This document shows, piece after piece, positions 26,322-35,458 of a stretch of DNA of 41,013 nt. Source of the DNA: Salipiger mucosus DSM 16094 (GTDB taxonomy: Bacteria > Pseudomonadota > Alphaproteobacteria > Rhodobacterales > Rhodobacteraceae); the NCBI RefSeq assembly GCF_000442255.1, contig NZ_KE557285.1:124079-165091 (forward strand), given 5' to 3'. The position numbers and the translations under genes were made by a program. Numbering within the stretch: position 1 is the stretch's first letter; every line of letters starts with the position of its first letter. Below the pieces are notes generated by a model that did no database searches, was not told the origin of the DNA, and saw only the letters and a program-made list of their open reading frames with translations.

Positions 26322-26546
26322 TCAGACCGAGAAGATCACGGGCGTCATGCGATCCGCCTCCGCCCAGGCCCGCGCGAGCGGCCCGAGCATGTTGAGCGTC
26401 CGCCGACGGATGACGTCGCGCGCCCAGCCGAAGCAGGCCGCCGGCAGCGCCAGCAGGAAGATCAGCGTGAAGTAGAGCGCGAATTCCGCCCCGCGCCGGC
26501 GCCCGTGACGGCGCCTCGGCGGCGGGTTTGATGCCATGTCGGTCAT
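26322..26546 (-). CDS. pufQ: PufQ, bacteriochlorophyll-related protein
   Basis: This 74-aa protein is the length I recall for Rhodobacter capsulatus PufQ. It has a basic N-terminus, one membrane helix (about residues 22-42, FALYFTLIFLLALPAACFGW) and the conserved C-terminal block GPLARAWAEADRMTPVIFSV. PufQ stimulates bacteriochlorophyll formation, possibly as a carrier of intermediates. It starts 2 nt after the bchZ stop with GAGGAGGAAGG, part of which lies in the bchZ end. The puf promoter in Rhodobacter lies within bchZ, which I cannot place here. Confidence 0.93.
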   Translation of the reverse strand: MTDMASNPPPRRRHGRRRGAEFALYFTLIFLLALPAACFGWARDVIRRRTLNMLGPLARAWAEADRMTPVIFSV

Positions 26547-26548
26547 TG

Positions 26549-28021
26549 TCAGCCTTCCTCCTCGTTCGTCGCCACCTCGGGCGAAAGCGCCTGCACCGTC
26601 TCCAGGACGACGCGATCCGCGCCCTGCCGCAGCGCCGCCGCCTCGGCGGCCTCGCGCAGGGTTCTTGCCGCGGAAATCCGGGTCAGCACCGGGTGCCGCG
26701 CGATGATCCGGTCGAGCGCGGCGCTCGCATCGGCGTCCCAGGGAAAATCGCGCCGCATCGGCGTGGGGGTGGCCGCGCCCGCGTCCATCTCGGCGCCCAG
26801 CGGCAGGATGTGGAACAGCGCGTCGAACATGCCGTTGCAGACCTCCTGCAGCAGCCATGTCGCGCCGGCGTAGCCCATCATCGGCGTGCCCGTGGCGCGC
26901 CGGATCGCGGCGCCGGGGAAACTCGCGGGTATGAAGGCCGGCCTCGGCCCGTGCCCGCCGCCGGCCTCGGCGAGGTACATCTTCTCGTTGACCGAGCCCA
27001 TTAGGATCAGCGGCCGGTGCCGCGCGATCAGCCCGCGCACCTCGTCGTTGTCGGTCTTGCGCCCCGCCACGCGCGCCACCGCGAAGGCGCAGGGCAGCCC
27101 CAGGTCGCCCTCAAGGAAATACCGGATGCCGCGCGCGTAGGTCTCGTTCGCGACGATCCCGAAGCTGGCGGTGGCGAAGAAGTCCTGCGTGACCGAGCGC
27201 CACAGATCCCAGACCGGCTTGATCGTCGAGTGCTTCTCGCGCTCGATGAAGGGCTCGGGGTCGAGCCCAAGAAGCCCGCCCAGCGTGCGCAGGAACAGCG
27301 TGGTCGACTCGATCCCGATCGGCGCCTGCAGGTAGGGTTTCTCCAGCACCTCGCAGAGCCCCCGCCCGAACTCGCGGTACATGCAGATATTGACGTCCGC
27401 GTTCACGAGGCCCCGCATCTCGGCGAGATGCGCGCCCAGCGGCATGACCATGTTGACCTCGGCGCCGATCCCCTCGACCAGCCGCCGGATCTCGGCCAGG
27501 TCCGAGGGCATGTTGAAGGTGCCGTACATCGGCCCGAGGATGTTGACCCGCGGCCGCGCGCCCTCCTCGCGCTTCGCCTCCTTCGGCATCCGTCCCTTGG
27601 TCATGCCGAACTCGGTGAAGAGCCAGGTCATCGCCCGGTCGGCCGCCTGCCACTGGTCCTCGTCGATGGTGCGCGGCAGGAAACGCTGGATCGAGGTGCC
27701 TTGCGGCGTCACGCCCCCGCCGATCATCTCGGCGATCGAGCCGGTCACCACCACCGCCGGCAGCGCCGGGTCCAGCGCCTCCCAGGCGCGCTTCATCGCG
27801 CCCTCGGTGCCGTCGCGGCCCAGCTCCTCCTCGCCAAGTCCCGTCACCACGATGGGCAGCTCGTGCGGCGGCAAGGCGTCGGTGTAGTGCAGCACCGAGG
27901 TCACCGGCAGGTTCTCGCAGCCGACGGGCCCGTCGATGACGACCTGCAGGCCCTTCACCGCGCAGAAGGCATAGACCGCCCCCCAGTAGCCCCCGGCCCG
28001 GTCATGGTCCTGGATCAGCAT
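26549..28021 (-). CDS. bchZ: Chlorophyllide a reductase subunit Z
   Basis: This 490-aa NifK-like subunit, with BchY, reduces ring B of the chlorin to a bacteriochlorin. ATG 28021 gives [19 protein letters not shown], the family N-terminus. [15 protein letters not shown] contains a cluster Cys, and [19 protein letters not shown] follows. The frame is open upstream to 28129 but that part is a hairpin-rich spacer. The ribosome site is poor (GGGGGCGGGC). It is followed by pufQ after 2 nt. Confidence 0.96.
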   Translation of the reverse strand: MLIQDHDRAGGYWGAVYAFCAVKGLQVVIDGPVGCENLPVTSVLHYTDALPPHELPIVVTGLGEEELGRDGTEGAMKRAWEALDPALPAVVVTGSIAEMIGGGVTPQGTSIQRFLPRTIDEDQWQAADRAMTWLFTEFGMTKGRMPKEAKREEGARPRVNILGPMYGTFNMPSDLAEIRRLVEGIGAEVNMVMPLGAHLAEMRGLVNADVNICMYREFGRGLCEVLEKPYLQAPIGIESTTLFLRTLGGLLGLDPEPFIEREKHSTIKPVWDLWRSVTQDFFATASFGIVANETYARGIRYFLEGDLGLPCAFAVARVAGRKTDNDEVRGLIARHRPLILMGSVNEKMYLAEAGGGHGPRPAFIPASFPGAAIRRATGTPMMGYAGATWLLQEVCNGMFDALFHILPLGAEMDAGAATPTPMRRDFPWDADASAALDRIIARHPVLTRISAARTLREAAEAAALRQGADRVVLETVQALSPEVATNEEEG

Positions 28022-28034
28022 GGCGCCCGCCCCC

Positions 28035-28098
28035 GGAGCTTCTTCTGGCTCCAAATATCCAATCGGGCGCCACCGGCGCCCGCCGCCCGCAGGGCGGC
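28035..28098. repeat. Three inverted repeats in the bchY-bchZ gap
   Basis: GGAGC/GCTCC (28035-28052, 8-nt loop), GGGCGCC-ACC-GGCGCCC (28065-28081) and GCCGCCC-GCA-GGGCGGC (28082-28098) follow each other. The last two are perfect 7-bp stems with 3-nt loops and abut directly. The minus strand between them reads GGATATTTGGAGCCAGAAG. They fill most of the 115-nt gap. Confidence 0.6.
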
Positions 28099-28136
28099 AC
28101 GCGGGCCGGTCCGGACATATGCGCCGCACCCCGCCA

Positions 28137-29699
28137 TCAGATCATCTCCCCGGCCTTGTCGGCGCGGCGCTTCTTTTCCAGCTTCTTGAGATTCAGCGCG
28201 CGGAAGTCCGGCCGCAGCTTCGGGGCACCCTCCCAGACGCCGGCGGTCTCATCGGCGCCCACGCCCTCGAAGAAGGCGCGCATGCGGTCCATGCGGTCCT
28301 TCCCGGCGATGGCGGCGCGCACCACCTCGCCCAGGCTGCCCGCGCCGGCGGGCCCCATGAGCGGCCGCGCCGAGATCAGGTTGGTGAAATAGAGCGCCGG
28401 CGTGCCGCGTTCCTTGGCCTTCTGCACCACCGGCGTCGTGCCGATGGCAAGGTCCGGCTCCAGCGCCTCCATCGCGGCGCAGTCGTCTTCCAGCGAGGCG
28501 CGGAAGCGCACGGTCGCGCCATGCGCGCGCAGCCAGTCGGCGTCGGCCTCTGACCAGGGCGTGCGGGGACAGGCGGTGCCGACGTAGGGCACCTCGGCGC
28601 CGCTCTCGATCAGCAGGCGCGCGACCAGAAGCTCGCTGCCTTCGTAGCCCGAAAGCGTGATGCGCCCCTCGATCGGCGCCGCCGCCAGCGCGCCCCGGAT
28701 TGCGGGCAGCACCGCGTTCTGCGCCGCCGCCACCTTGTCCGCGGGCAGCCCGAAGGCCGCGCCGATCCCGGCCAACCAGGCCTCCGTGCCCTCGACCCCC
28801 ACGGGCCCCGACCCCAGCACGCTCCGGCCCGCCGCCTCGAATTCGCGGATGGCCGAGGTGTAGAACGGATGGATCGCCGCCACTGCGCCGCAGTCGAGGG
28901 CGGCGTAGAGCTCGCGCCACTCCCGGCAGGGCACCACCGGCCCGGCCGCGAGCCCCATGGGCGCCAGCATCTGGCCGATCATCACCGGGTCGGCAGGGAA
29001 CATCTCGCCCAGCAGGGCGACGGTCGGACGGTCGGTCACCCGGCTCTCGGGCGCCGGCACCGGGCCCGCAGCCACCTCCTTGCGGGCATAGCTCAGCATG
29101 GCGCCGGCCAGCACGTCCTTGGCCTCGGCATGGGTCGGCACGCCGAAGCCCGGCACGTCGATGCCGATGACGCGCACGCCGTCGATCTCGTCGGGCAGCA
29201 ACCGCAGCGGCACGCCCGAGGCGGTCGGCACGCAGAGGTTCGTCACCACCACAGCGTCGAAACGATCGGGGTCGGCCAGCTCGTGCACCGCCGCGCGGAT
29301 GTCCTCGAAGAGCTTGCCGGTGACCAGCGTCTCGGAGTTGAAGGGCACGTAGCCCACCGAGCGCCGCGCACCGTAGAAGTGCGACACGAAGGTCAGCCCG
29401 TAGACGCAGCAGGCCGAGCCGGAGAGCACCGTCGCCACCCGCTTCATGCGCAACCCCACGCGGAGGCTGCCGAAGGCGGGGCACATGCTCTGCGGCTTGT
29501 CGTGCGGGCCCTGCGGATAGTCGGCGGCGTATTGCTCCAGCAGCTCCGACCGGCCGGCCATGCGCGCGGCCTTCTCCATCTCGGCGCCCGAGTGGCAGCC
29601 ACCCGACGCGCTGCCCTGCGGGGCCGGTCCCTCGGAAGCCGGCTCGCCCCGGATGACCTCGGCCCCGGCGGCGCCGTCGTATGTGACCTCGCCGCTCAT
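28137..29699 (-). CDS. bchY: Chlorophyllide a reductase subunit Y
   Basis: This 520-aa NifD-like partner of BchZ carries candidate cluster cysteines in [17 protein letters not shown] and [31 protein letters not shown] near the C-terminus is typical. ATG 29699 is preceded by GCAGGGGGC. It is a little longer than the 490-500 residues usual in the family because of a Gly/Ala-rich N-terminus (about 45 residues), so an internal start such as Met41 or Met47 is possible. It is separated from bchX by 36 nt and from bchZ by an unusually long 115 nt. Confidence 0.95.
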   Translation of the reverse strand: MSGEVTYDGAAGAEVIRGEPASEGPAPQGSASGGCHSGAEMEKAARMAGRSELLEQYAADYPQGPHDKPQSMCPAFGSLRVGLRMKRVATVLSGSACCVYGLTFVSHFYGARRSVGYVPFNSETLVTGKLFEDIRAAVHELADPDRFDAVVVTNLCVPTASGVPLRLLPDEIDGVRVIGIDVPGFGVPTHAEAKDVLAGAMLSYARKEVAAGPVPAPESRVTDRPTVALLGEMFPADPVMIGQMLAPMGLAAGPVVPCREWRELYAALDCGAVAAIHPFYTSAIREFEAAGRSVLGSGPVGVEGTEAWLAGIGAAFGLPADKVAAAQNAVLPAIRGALAAAPIEGRITLSGYEGSELLVARLLIESGAEVPYVGTACPRTPWSEADADWLRAHGATVRFRASLEDDCAAMEALEPDLAIGTTPVVQKAKERGTPALYFTNLISARPLMGPAGAGSLGEVVRAAIAGKDRMDRMRAFFEGVGADETAGVWEGAPKLRPDFRALNLKKLEKKRRADKAGEMI

Positions 29700-29735
29700 G
29701 TCGCCCCCTGCCCGGCGGCCAGGAGGAAGATGCGC

Positions 29736-30737
29736 TCAGGCGTCGTCATAGATCACCTCCAGGCTCTCCTTGGCGACCGCGTACTTGCCGCGCATGTCGG
29801 CATCCGTCGCGGGCTCCAGCACCACGCCTTCGCCGGTATCGGAACCGTCGAAGAGCCCCAGCAGCCCGTCCTGGTCCAGCGGCGCCGGGCGCACCGGCGG
29901 CGCTCCCGAGACCGCCTCGGCCAGCCCGGCGAACAGCTCGCCCCAAGGGCTCTCGGCGGTGCCGACGATCTGGTAGTTGGCGGACTTCTTGCGCAGGTCG
30001 TCGTCCTGCGGGATGGCGGCCAGCACGGGAATGTCCACCGCCTCGGCAAAGGCCTGCGCCTCGCCCGAGCCGTCGTCCTTGTTGATGACCAGCCCCGCGA
30101 CGCCGACATTGCCGCCAAGCCTGCGGAAATACTCCACCGCCGAGCAGACGTTGTTCGCCACGTAGAGCGACTGCAGGTCGTTCGAGCCGACGAGGATCAC
30201 CTTCTGCGCCATGTCCCGCGCGATCGGCAGGCCGAAGCCGCCGCAGACCACGTCGCCCAGGAAATCCAGCAGAACGTAGTCGAAATCCCAGTCGTGGAAG
30301 CCCAGCTTCTCCAGCAGCTCGAAGCCATGGATGATGCCGCGTCCGCCGCAGCCGCGCCCCACCTCGGGGCCGCCCAGCTCCATCGCGAAGACGCCGCCGC
30401 GCTTGAAGCAGACGTCGCCGATGGCGACCTGCTCACCCGCGAGGTTCTTCTTCGTCGAGGTCTCGATGATCGTCGGGCAGGCCTTCCCGCCGAACAGCAG
30501 CGAGGTCGTGTCGGATTTCGGATCGCAGCCGATCAGCAGCACGCGCTTGCCCTGCTCGGCCATCATGTGGCTGAGGTTGGCCAGCGTGAAGGACTTGCCG
30601 ATACCGCCCTTGCCGTAGATCGCGATGATCTGGGTCTTCTTCGTCGGCTCCTCGGTCACGAGATCGGCGAGATCCTCGCTCGCCTCGTCGCGCAGACGCT
30701 GGTCGAAGTCCTTGAGATCGGGGACGTCGTCCTTCAT
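29736..30737 (-). CDS. bchX: Chlorophyllide a reductase iron protein, subunit X
   Basis: This 333-aa NifH-like ATPase donates electrons to BchYZ. The P-loop GKGGIGKS is at 42-49. Cys130 (GRGCGGR) and Cys165 (DVVCGGF) bind the 4Fe-4S cluster. ATG 30737 has GGAAGGAAG upstream and overlaps the bchC stop (ATGA); the longer open frame upstream is a shadow of bchC. The length equals the usual BchX length. Confidence 0.97.
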   Translation of the reverse strand: MKDDVPDLKDFDQRLRDEASEDLADLVTEEPTKKTQIIAIYGKGGIGKSFTLANLSHMMAEQGKRVLLIGCDPKSDTTSLLFGGKACPTIIETSTKKNLAGEQVAIGDVCFKRGGVFAMELGGPEVGRGCGGRGIIHGFELLEKLGFHDWDFDYVLLDFLGDVVCGGFGLPIARDMAQKVILVGSNDLQSLYVANNVCSAVEYFRRLGGNVGVAGLVINKDDGSGEAQAFAEAVDIPVLAAIPQDDDLRKKSANYQIVGTAESPWGELFAGLAEAVSGAPPVRPAPLDQDGLLGLFDGSDTGEGVVLEPATDADMRGKYAVAKESLEVIYDDA

Positions 30738-31675
30738 GCCGCTTCCTTCCAGTTCAGAACCATTTTCAGGCATTCGGGATCGCCGAAGGCCCGGGCGTAG
30801 GCCGTGGCCGCGTTCGCGGCGGGGGCCTCGTGGGTGATGAGCCCGCCCAGCGAGAGCGCGCCGCTCTCGACCAGGGCCGCGGTCACCAGCAGGTCGTCGC
30901 GGGTCCATTCCGCCGTGACGCGCAGTCGCGCCTCGGCCATGAAGGCGGGCGGATAGGCAAAGCGCACGCCCTCGGGGTAGAAGCCCGCCAGCACGATCTC
31001 GCCGCCCTTGCAAAGCCGGCCGATCAGGATGTCGAGCAGGCCAGCATCGCCCGTGGCGTCGTAGATCGCGGCGTAGTCGCGGCGCGGGTCGTCCTCGGGG
31101 GCGATCACGTCATAGCCCTGCGCCCCGCTCCGGCGGGAGGCCGCGCTCTCCCAGACGGTGGGCGGCGGTGCGCCGGCGGCCACGGTCAGCCGGGCCAGCA
31201 GGCGGCCCATGGTGCCGTGGCCCACGATCAGCTCGGGCATGGCGCGGTCGAGCCCCGCCATGGCGTGACGCGCGGTGGCCGCCAGCGCCAGCAACGCGCC
31301 CTCGGCGCCCAGCCCGCGATCGATGCGCACGACGCGCGCGGCCGGGGTGACCAGCCGCCCGGCGGCACCGCCGAAGAGCCCGAAGGCGCCCTCGTAGCAG
31401 TTGGCGCCGGGCACGAAGACATGATCCCCGGGGCGCAGGCCGCTCTCCGCCCCGGCCTCGACAACCTCGCCCGCCGCCTCATAGCCGGGCACCAGCGGGT
31501 AGCCCATGCCGGGAAAGGGCGGCATGCGGCCGGTCCAGAACAGCTTTTCGGTGCCGGTGGAGATGCCGGAATGCCGGGTCTCGACCACGACATCGCCCGC
31601 GTCCGGCGCGGTCAGGCCGAGGTCGGTCAGCACCAGCTCTCCTGGACCGTTCAGCACCACAGCGCGGGTTTGCAT
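30734..31675 (-). CDS. bchC: 3-hydroxyethyl bacteriochlorophyllide a dehydrogenase
   Basis: This 313-aa member of the zinc-type alcohol dehydrogenase superfamily oxidises the C3 hydroxyethyl group to acetyl, completing the bacteriochlorophyllide a ring. [12 protein letters not shown] and the nucleotide-binding [13 protein letters not shown] are visible. An excellent GGGAGGGAGG ribosome site lies before ATG 31675. A pair of PpsR palindromes overlaps the promoter between crtF and bchC. It is coupled to bchX by ATGA. Confidence 0.96.
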   Translation of the reverse strand: MQTRAVVLNGPGELVLTDLGLTAPDAGDVVVETRHSGISTGTEKLFWTGRMPPFPGMGYPLVPGYEAAGEVVEAGAESGLRPGDHVFVPGANCYEGAFGLFGGAAGRLVTPAARVVRIDRGLGAEGALLALAATARHAMAGLDRAMPELIVGHGTMGRLLARLTVAAGAPPPTVWESAASRRSGAQGYDVIAPEDDPRRDYAAIYDATGDAGLLDILIGRLCKGGEIVLAGFYPEGVRFAYPPAFMAEARLRVTAEWTRDDLLVTAALVESGALSLGGLITHEAPAANAATAYARAFGDPECLKMVLNWKEAA

Positions 31676-31715
31676 GATCGCCTCCCTCCCGGTCGTTTGC
31701 CGGGAATTCCTCAGC

Positions 31716-31733
31716 TGTCAGTTTAGGCGGACA
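31716..31733. promoter_or_regulatory. PpsR/CrtJ palindrome at the bchC promoter, site 1
   Basis: TGTCAGTTTAGGCGGACA is an exact TGT-N12-ACA covering the bchC -10 region. It is 8 nt from site 2, the arrangement known for cooperative CrtJ binding at bchC. Confidence 0.85.
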
Positions 31734-31747
31734 TTGATCTATGTCAA
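31720..31747 (-). promoter_or_regulatory. Probable bchC promoter
   Basis: On the minus strand, TTGACA (31742-31747) is followed by a 16-nt spacer and TAAACT (31720-31725, four of six matches). The expected start site is near 31713, with a leader of about 38 nt carrying the GGGAGGGAGG site. Both hexamers lie inside PpsR palindromes. Confidence 0.6.
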
Positions 31748-31759
31748 TCTATGTTTACA
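31742..31759. promoter_or_regulatory. PpsR/CrtJ palindrome at the bchC promoter, site 2
   Basis: TGTCAATCTATGTTTACA is an exact TGT-N12-ACA overlapping the bchC -35 hexamer. Confidence 0.85.
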
Positions 31760-31778
31760 CAAAACGTCGCAGACAACG

Positions 31779-32900
31779 TCAGTCCGGCTTGACAGCCGTG
31801 ACCACCGAAGTGACGAAAGACCGCTGCGGCCGGGGGCGGCGCAGGCGCGTGAAGCCGGCCTCCCGGCACATCTCCGAAATGCGCGTCGCCGACCGCGTGC
31901 ACCCGGTGCCCATCGCCATGGTATAGAAGGCGAAATAGACGTCGGTCGCCGGGTCGGGCCGGTCGCCGCCGGACATGGGTTCGGAGACGATCAGGCGCCC
32001 GCCCGGCGGCAGCGCCGCAAAGCAGCGCGCGAGCAGCGCCCGCACGCTCGCGTCGTCGTGGTCGTAGAGCACCCGCACGAGGCTGATGGCATCGGCGCCC
32101 CTTGGCAGCGGACCGTCGCGAAAGCTCTGCGGGCAGAGGGTGACGCGATCCGCGATCCCCGCCCGCGCCAGCCGCGCCCGGGCGGCGGGAATCACCTCGG
32201 GCAGATCCACGAGCATCGCCGACAGGCCCGGACGCGCGCGCAACACTTCGGACAGGAAGGCGCCCGAGCCGCCGCCCACGTCCATCAGGCAACGCAGCCG
32301 CGCCAGCGGCGCCTGCCGCAGCGTGTCCTGCGCCACCAGCACCTGCGACTGCGCCATGAGATCCGAGTAGCGCTCGGCGCTCTCGCGTCCCACGCCATCG
32401 CCGCCAGACAGGACATAGGGCCAGAAGCGCGAAAGCTCCGTCTCCTCCGGCCCGCGCAGCAGCGCCACGGGGTCGGCCATGTCGGCGTAGAAGGCCCGGT
32501 TGTGCGCGATCATGGCCTCGAGGCCCGGCACGCCGAGGATCGCCGCGCCCCGCCGCGCCAGCGCGTGGCGCCCGTCACGACGGCGCTTGAGCAGACGCAG
32601 GGCCACGCCCGCGCGCAGCAGGATCTCGACCCGCTCGGGCGGCAGTCCGATGGCCAGCGCCAGCGCATCGGCGCGCGCCGGGGCTGCGAGCAGCCGGCGC
32701 AGCAGGCCGGTCTCGACCAGCGCGCCCAGCACCTGCGCCGCGACGAAGCCCTGAAGGATGTCGAAGATCGCCCGGCCGTCGCGCCGCGCCAGGCTGCGGC
32801 CGAAGGGCAGCCGCGCGGCCAGCGCCTGGAAGCGGCTGTCGGCGACCAGCCGGTCCCAGCGCAGCGGCCAGGCCCGGCCCATGAGCGGCGCCCCGGACAC
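31779..32900 (-). CDS. crtF: Hydroxyneurosporene O-methyltransferase
   Basis: This 373-aa SAM-dependent methyltransferase forms the C1 methoxy group of spheroidene-series carotenoids. An N-terminal dimerisation/winged-helix region ([21 protein letters not shown]) is followed by SAM motif [15 protein letters not shown] and [16 protein letters not shown]. It starts 10 nt after the crtE stop; a second in-frame ATG six codons on (MGRAWPL) is an alternative. Together with crtE it precedes bchC in the superoperon, while bchC also has its own promoter downstream of crtF. Confidence 0.95.
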   Translation of the reverse strand: MSGAPLMGRAWPLRWDRLVADSRFQALAARLPFGRSLARRDGRAIFDILQGFVAAQVLGALVETGLLRRLLAAPARADALALAIGLPPERVEILLRAGVALRLLKRRRDGRHALARRGAAILGVPGLEAMIAHNRAFYADMADPVALLRGPEETELSRFWPYVLSGGDGVGRESAERYSDLMAQSQVLVAQDTLRQAPLARLRCLMDVGGGSGAFLSEVLRARPGLSAMLVDLPEVIPAARARLARAGIADRVTLCPQSFRDGPLPRGADAISLVRVLYDHDDASVRALLARCFAALPPGGRLIVSEPMSGGDRPDPATDVYFAFYTMAMGTGCTRSATRISEMCREAGFTRLRRPRPQRSFVTSVVTAVKPD

Positions 32901-32910
32901 CGGCGCCGCC

Positions 32911-33774
32911 TCAGGCCCGTGAGCCCGCGCGCGCCTTGGGCACGATGAGGTCCGCCTGAAGATGCACGAGCCGCGCCAGCGCGGCCTCGCCCGGGCAGGA
33001 CGGGATCGAGGCGATGGCCCCCGCGAGGATGTCGTCGAGCCGCGCGAAGGCGCCCTCGACGCCCAGCTCGGACACGGCGCTCGGCCGGTCGTGCAGCGCG
33101 TCCTGCCCCACGGGCTTGCCCAGCGTGTCGGCGTCCATCAGGGCATCACGCAGGTCGTCGGCCACCTGGAAGGCCTCGCCGATGAGCGCCCCGAGGTCGT
33201 GCCAGGCCTCCTCCTCGTGGCCTGCCGCGATGGCCCCCATCTCGGTCGCCGCGATGAAGAGCGCGGCGGTCTTGGACCGGTGGTAGGCAACGAGGTCGAT
33301 CTCGGGCTCGCTCTCCCAGCCCTGCCCGGCGCAGATGCCGTGCGGCATGCCGGTGCGCCGGGTCAGCGCCCGGATCAGCCGCAGGGCGCGCAGATCGTCG
33401 CCCGCCCGTGCCAGCACCTCGTGGGCGAGGATGATGAGGCTATCGCCCGTCAGCACCGCCAGCGGCTGCGAATAGGCCGCGTGGACCGAGGGCTTGCCCC
33501 GCCGCAGGTCGGCGTCGTCGAAACACGGCAAATCGTCATGCACGAGGCTCGCGCAGTGGATCAGCTCGAGCGCCGCCGCCGCGGCATCGGCCAGCGCCGG
33601 GCGGTCGTCGCCGCAGGCGGTGGCCACCGAGAGCAGGATGGTCGGCCGGATCCGCGCCCCGCCGGGCAGCACGGCATAGCGCAGCGCCTCGGCCAGCCGC
33701 GGTGGCGCGGGACCGTCGCGCGAGACCTCCAGCGCCCCGGCAATCGAGGCCTCGATGCGTTCCCTGATGGCCAT
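32911..33774 (-). CDS. crtE: Geranylgeranyl diphosphate synthase
   Basis: This 287-aa trans-prenyltransferase supplies GGPP for phytoene and for the bacteriochlorophyll tail. The first Asp-rich motif DDLPCFDD is at 80-87 and the second, VADDLRD, at 203-209. [11 protein letters not shown] lies upstream. GAGGA 7 nt before ATG 33774 supports the start. It is divergent from crtD, with PpsR sites in the 94-nt gap. Confidence 0.96.
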   Translation of the reverse strand: MAIRERIEASIAGALEVSRDGPAPPRLAEALRYAVLPGGARIRPTILLSVATACGDDRPALADAAAAALELIHCASLVHDDLPCFDDADLRRGKPSVHAAYSQPLAVLTGDSLIILAHEVLARAGDDLRALRLIRALTRRTGMPHGICAGQGWESEPEIDLVAYHRSKTAALFIAATEMGAIAAGHEEEAWHDLGALIGEAFQVADDLRDALMDADTLGKPVGQDALHDRPSAVSELGVEGAFARLDDILAGAIASIPSCPGEAALARLVHLQADLIVPKARAGSRA

Positions 33775-33796
33775 GGCGGTGTCCTCGCTGCGGATG

Positions 33797-33814
33797 TGTC
33801 ACGATACCGATACG
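33797..33814. promoter_or_regulatory. Degenerate PpsR/CrtJ half of a tandem pair (crtE/crtD)
   Basis: TGTCACGATACCGATACG matches TGT-N12-ACA except for the last base. It lies exactly 7 nt from the perfect site at 33822-33839, the same spacing as the bchG and bchC pairs, which is the main reason to list it. Confidence 0.45.
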
Positions 33815-33821
33815 CGACATG

Positions 33822-33839
33822 TGTAAATCAAACTGGACA
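33822..33839. promoter_or_regulatory. PpsR/CrtJ palindrome between crtE and crtD
   Basis: TGTAAATCAAACTGGACA is an exact TGT-N12-ACA in the divergent 94-nt spacer. It overlaps the -35-like TGGACA of crtD and lies 47 nt before crtE. Confidence 0.8.
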
Positions 33840-33862
33840 ATTGCCGCCCGCGAGTCAAGAAT
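33834..33862 (+). promoter_or_regulatory. Possible crtD promoter
   Basis: TGGACA (33834-33839, five of six -35 matches), a 17-nt spacer and AAGAAT (33857-33862, four of six -10 matches) end 6 nt before the crtD ATG, which predicts transcription starting at or next to the start codon. Confidence 0.4.
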
Positions 33863-33868
33863 TGCGAC

Positions 33869-35458
33869 ATGACAGCCGGGCCACAGCCAATGCGACGGGG
33901 CGATCGCGTCGCGATCGTCGGGGCGGGCATCGCCGGGCTCGCCGCCGCCGCGCGGCTGGCGCAGGCGGGCTGCGCGGTGACCGTTCTCGAACGCCACGCC
34001 AAGCCGGGCGGCAAGCTGCGCGCCCTGCCCTCCGCAGCCGGGCCGGTCGACGCCGGCCCGACAGTGTTGACCCTGCGCAGTGTCTTCGACGCGCTCTTCG
34101 CCGCGCTCGGCGAGCGGCTGGAGGATCATGTCGAGCTGGTGCCCCAGGAGGTGCTGGCGCGCCACTTCTGGCCGGACGGAAGCAGACTGGACCTGCACGC
34201 AGACGCGGGCGCCACGCGACGCGCGATCCAGACTTTCGCAGGAGCCCGCGCCGCGCGCGAGTTCGCCGCCTTCGACCGACGGGCCCGGCGGCTCTTCGAG
34301 GCCTTCGACGCGCCGGTCATGCAGGCGCAACGCCCGAGCCTGCCAGCGGTCGCCACCCGCATGGCGCGCGCGCCGGGCCTGATCCCGGCGATGGCACCGC
34401 TCTCGAGCCTCGCACGGCTCCTGCAGCGCAGCTTCAGCGATCCCCGCCTCGCGCAGCTTTTCGGGCGCTACGCCACCTATGTCGGCGGCACGCCTGCTCA
34501 CAGCCCCGCGCTGATTGCGCTGATCTGGCACGCCGAGGCCTCGGGCGTCTGGACGCTTCGCGGCGGACTGCACCGGCTGGCCATCGTGCTGGCCGGGCTG
34601 GCCGAGGCGCGCGGCGCGGTCTTTCACTACGGCGCCCACGTCGCCCGGATCGAGACGCGCGACGGCGCCGCCTCCGGCGTCGTCCTGGAGACGGGCGAGC
34701 GCATCGCGGCCGAGGCGGTGCTCTTCAACGGCGATCCCCGCGCATTGGCAATGGGGGCGCTGGGGTCAGAGGCCGCGCTGCTCGCGCCGCAAACTCGCGC
34801 CGCGCCGCGCAGCCTCTCGGCCGATGTCTGGGCCTTCGCCGCGCGGGCCGAGGGACCGGAGCTTGCGCATCACAACGTCTTTTTCCGCGACGATCCGGCG
34901 ACGGAGTTCGCGGCCCTGGCGCGGGGCGAACGCGCGCCCCGGCCAACGCTCTACCTCTGCGCCATGGACCGCGCCGAGGGTGACGCGCCCGAGGGCCTCG
35001 AGCGCTTCGAGATCATCGCCAACGCCCCGCCCCTCACGACAGGCGCCCCAGCAGAGGAGCCCGCCCAATGCCGGACCCGGATCTTCGGAACCCTCGCGGG
35101 CTTCGGCCTGCAGCTGACACCGCATCCACCGGACGCGGCGCTGACCACGCCCGAGGGCTTCGCGCGGCTCTTCCCGCACTCGGAGGGCGCGCTCTACGGG
35201 CAAAGCCCGCATGGCCTGATGGCGGCGTTCCGGCGCCCGACGGCGCGGACGGCGCTGCCGGGGCTCTACCTCGCGGGCGGGGGGACGCACCCGGGGGCGG
35301 GCCTGCCGATGGCGGCGCTCTCCGCCCGGCACGCGGCCGAGGCGATCTTGAGCGACCGGACTTCTCGCTTGCCGTCCCGCCCGACGGCTACGCCTGGTGG
35401 TACGTCGACGGGCTCAGCCACGACGGGGCGCGGGCCGTCAGCGTCATCGGCTTCATAG
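33869..35458 (+). CDS. crtD: Hydroxy/methoxyneurosporene desaturase CrtD, with anomalous C-terminal tail
   Basis: This FAD-dependent carotenoid 3,4-desaturase begins with the dinucleotide motif VAIVGAGIAGLAAAARL (residues 14-30) and has the C-terminal FAD signature GLYLAGGGTHPGAGLPMAAL. That conserved end stops near residue 496 (AAEAILSD), close to the usual family length of about 495. This frame then runs 33 more codons, rich in Ser/Thr/Pro, which are simply the crtC region read out of frame. ATG 33869 has no Shine-Dalgarno sequence; the next ATG (33890) has none either. The normal stop may have been lost, or there is an indel at the crtD/crtC junction. Confidence 0.9.
   Translation: MTAGPQPMRRGDRVAIVGAGIAGLAAAARLAQAGCAVTVLERHAKPGGKLRALPSAAGPVDAGPTVLTLRSVFDALFAALGERLEDHVELVPQEVLARHFWPDGSRLDLHADAGATRRAIQTFAGARAAREFAAFDRRARRLFEAFDAPVMQAQRPSLPAVATRMARAPGLIPAMAPLSSLARLLQRSFSDPRLAQLFGRYATYVGGTPAHSPALIALIWHAEASGVWTLRGGLHRLAIVLAGLAEARGAVFHYGAHVARIETRDGAASGVVLETGERIAAEAVLFNGDPRALAMGALGSEAALLAPQTRAAPRSLSADVWAFAARAEGPELAHHNVFFRDDPATEFAALARGERAPRPTLYLCAMDRAEGDAPEGLERFEIIANAPPLTTGAPAEEPAQCRTRIFGTLAGFGLQLTPHPPDAALTTPEGFARLFPHSEGALYGQSPHGLMAAFRRPTARTALPGLYLAGGGTHPGAGLPMAALSARHAAEAILSDRTSRLPSRPTATPGGTSTGSATTGRGPSASSAS

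Noticed and set aside
35068-35349. ATG 35068 as the genuine crtC start
   Set aside because: It would give a 94-residue N-terminal extension made of crtD sequence read out of frame, overlapping the conserved CrtD C-terminus.
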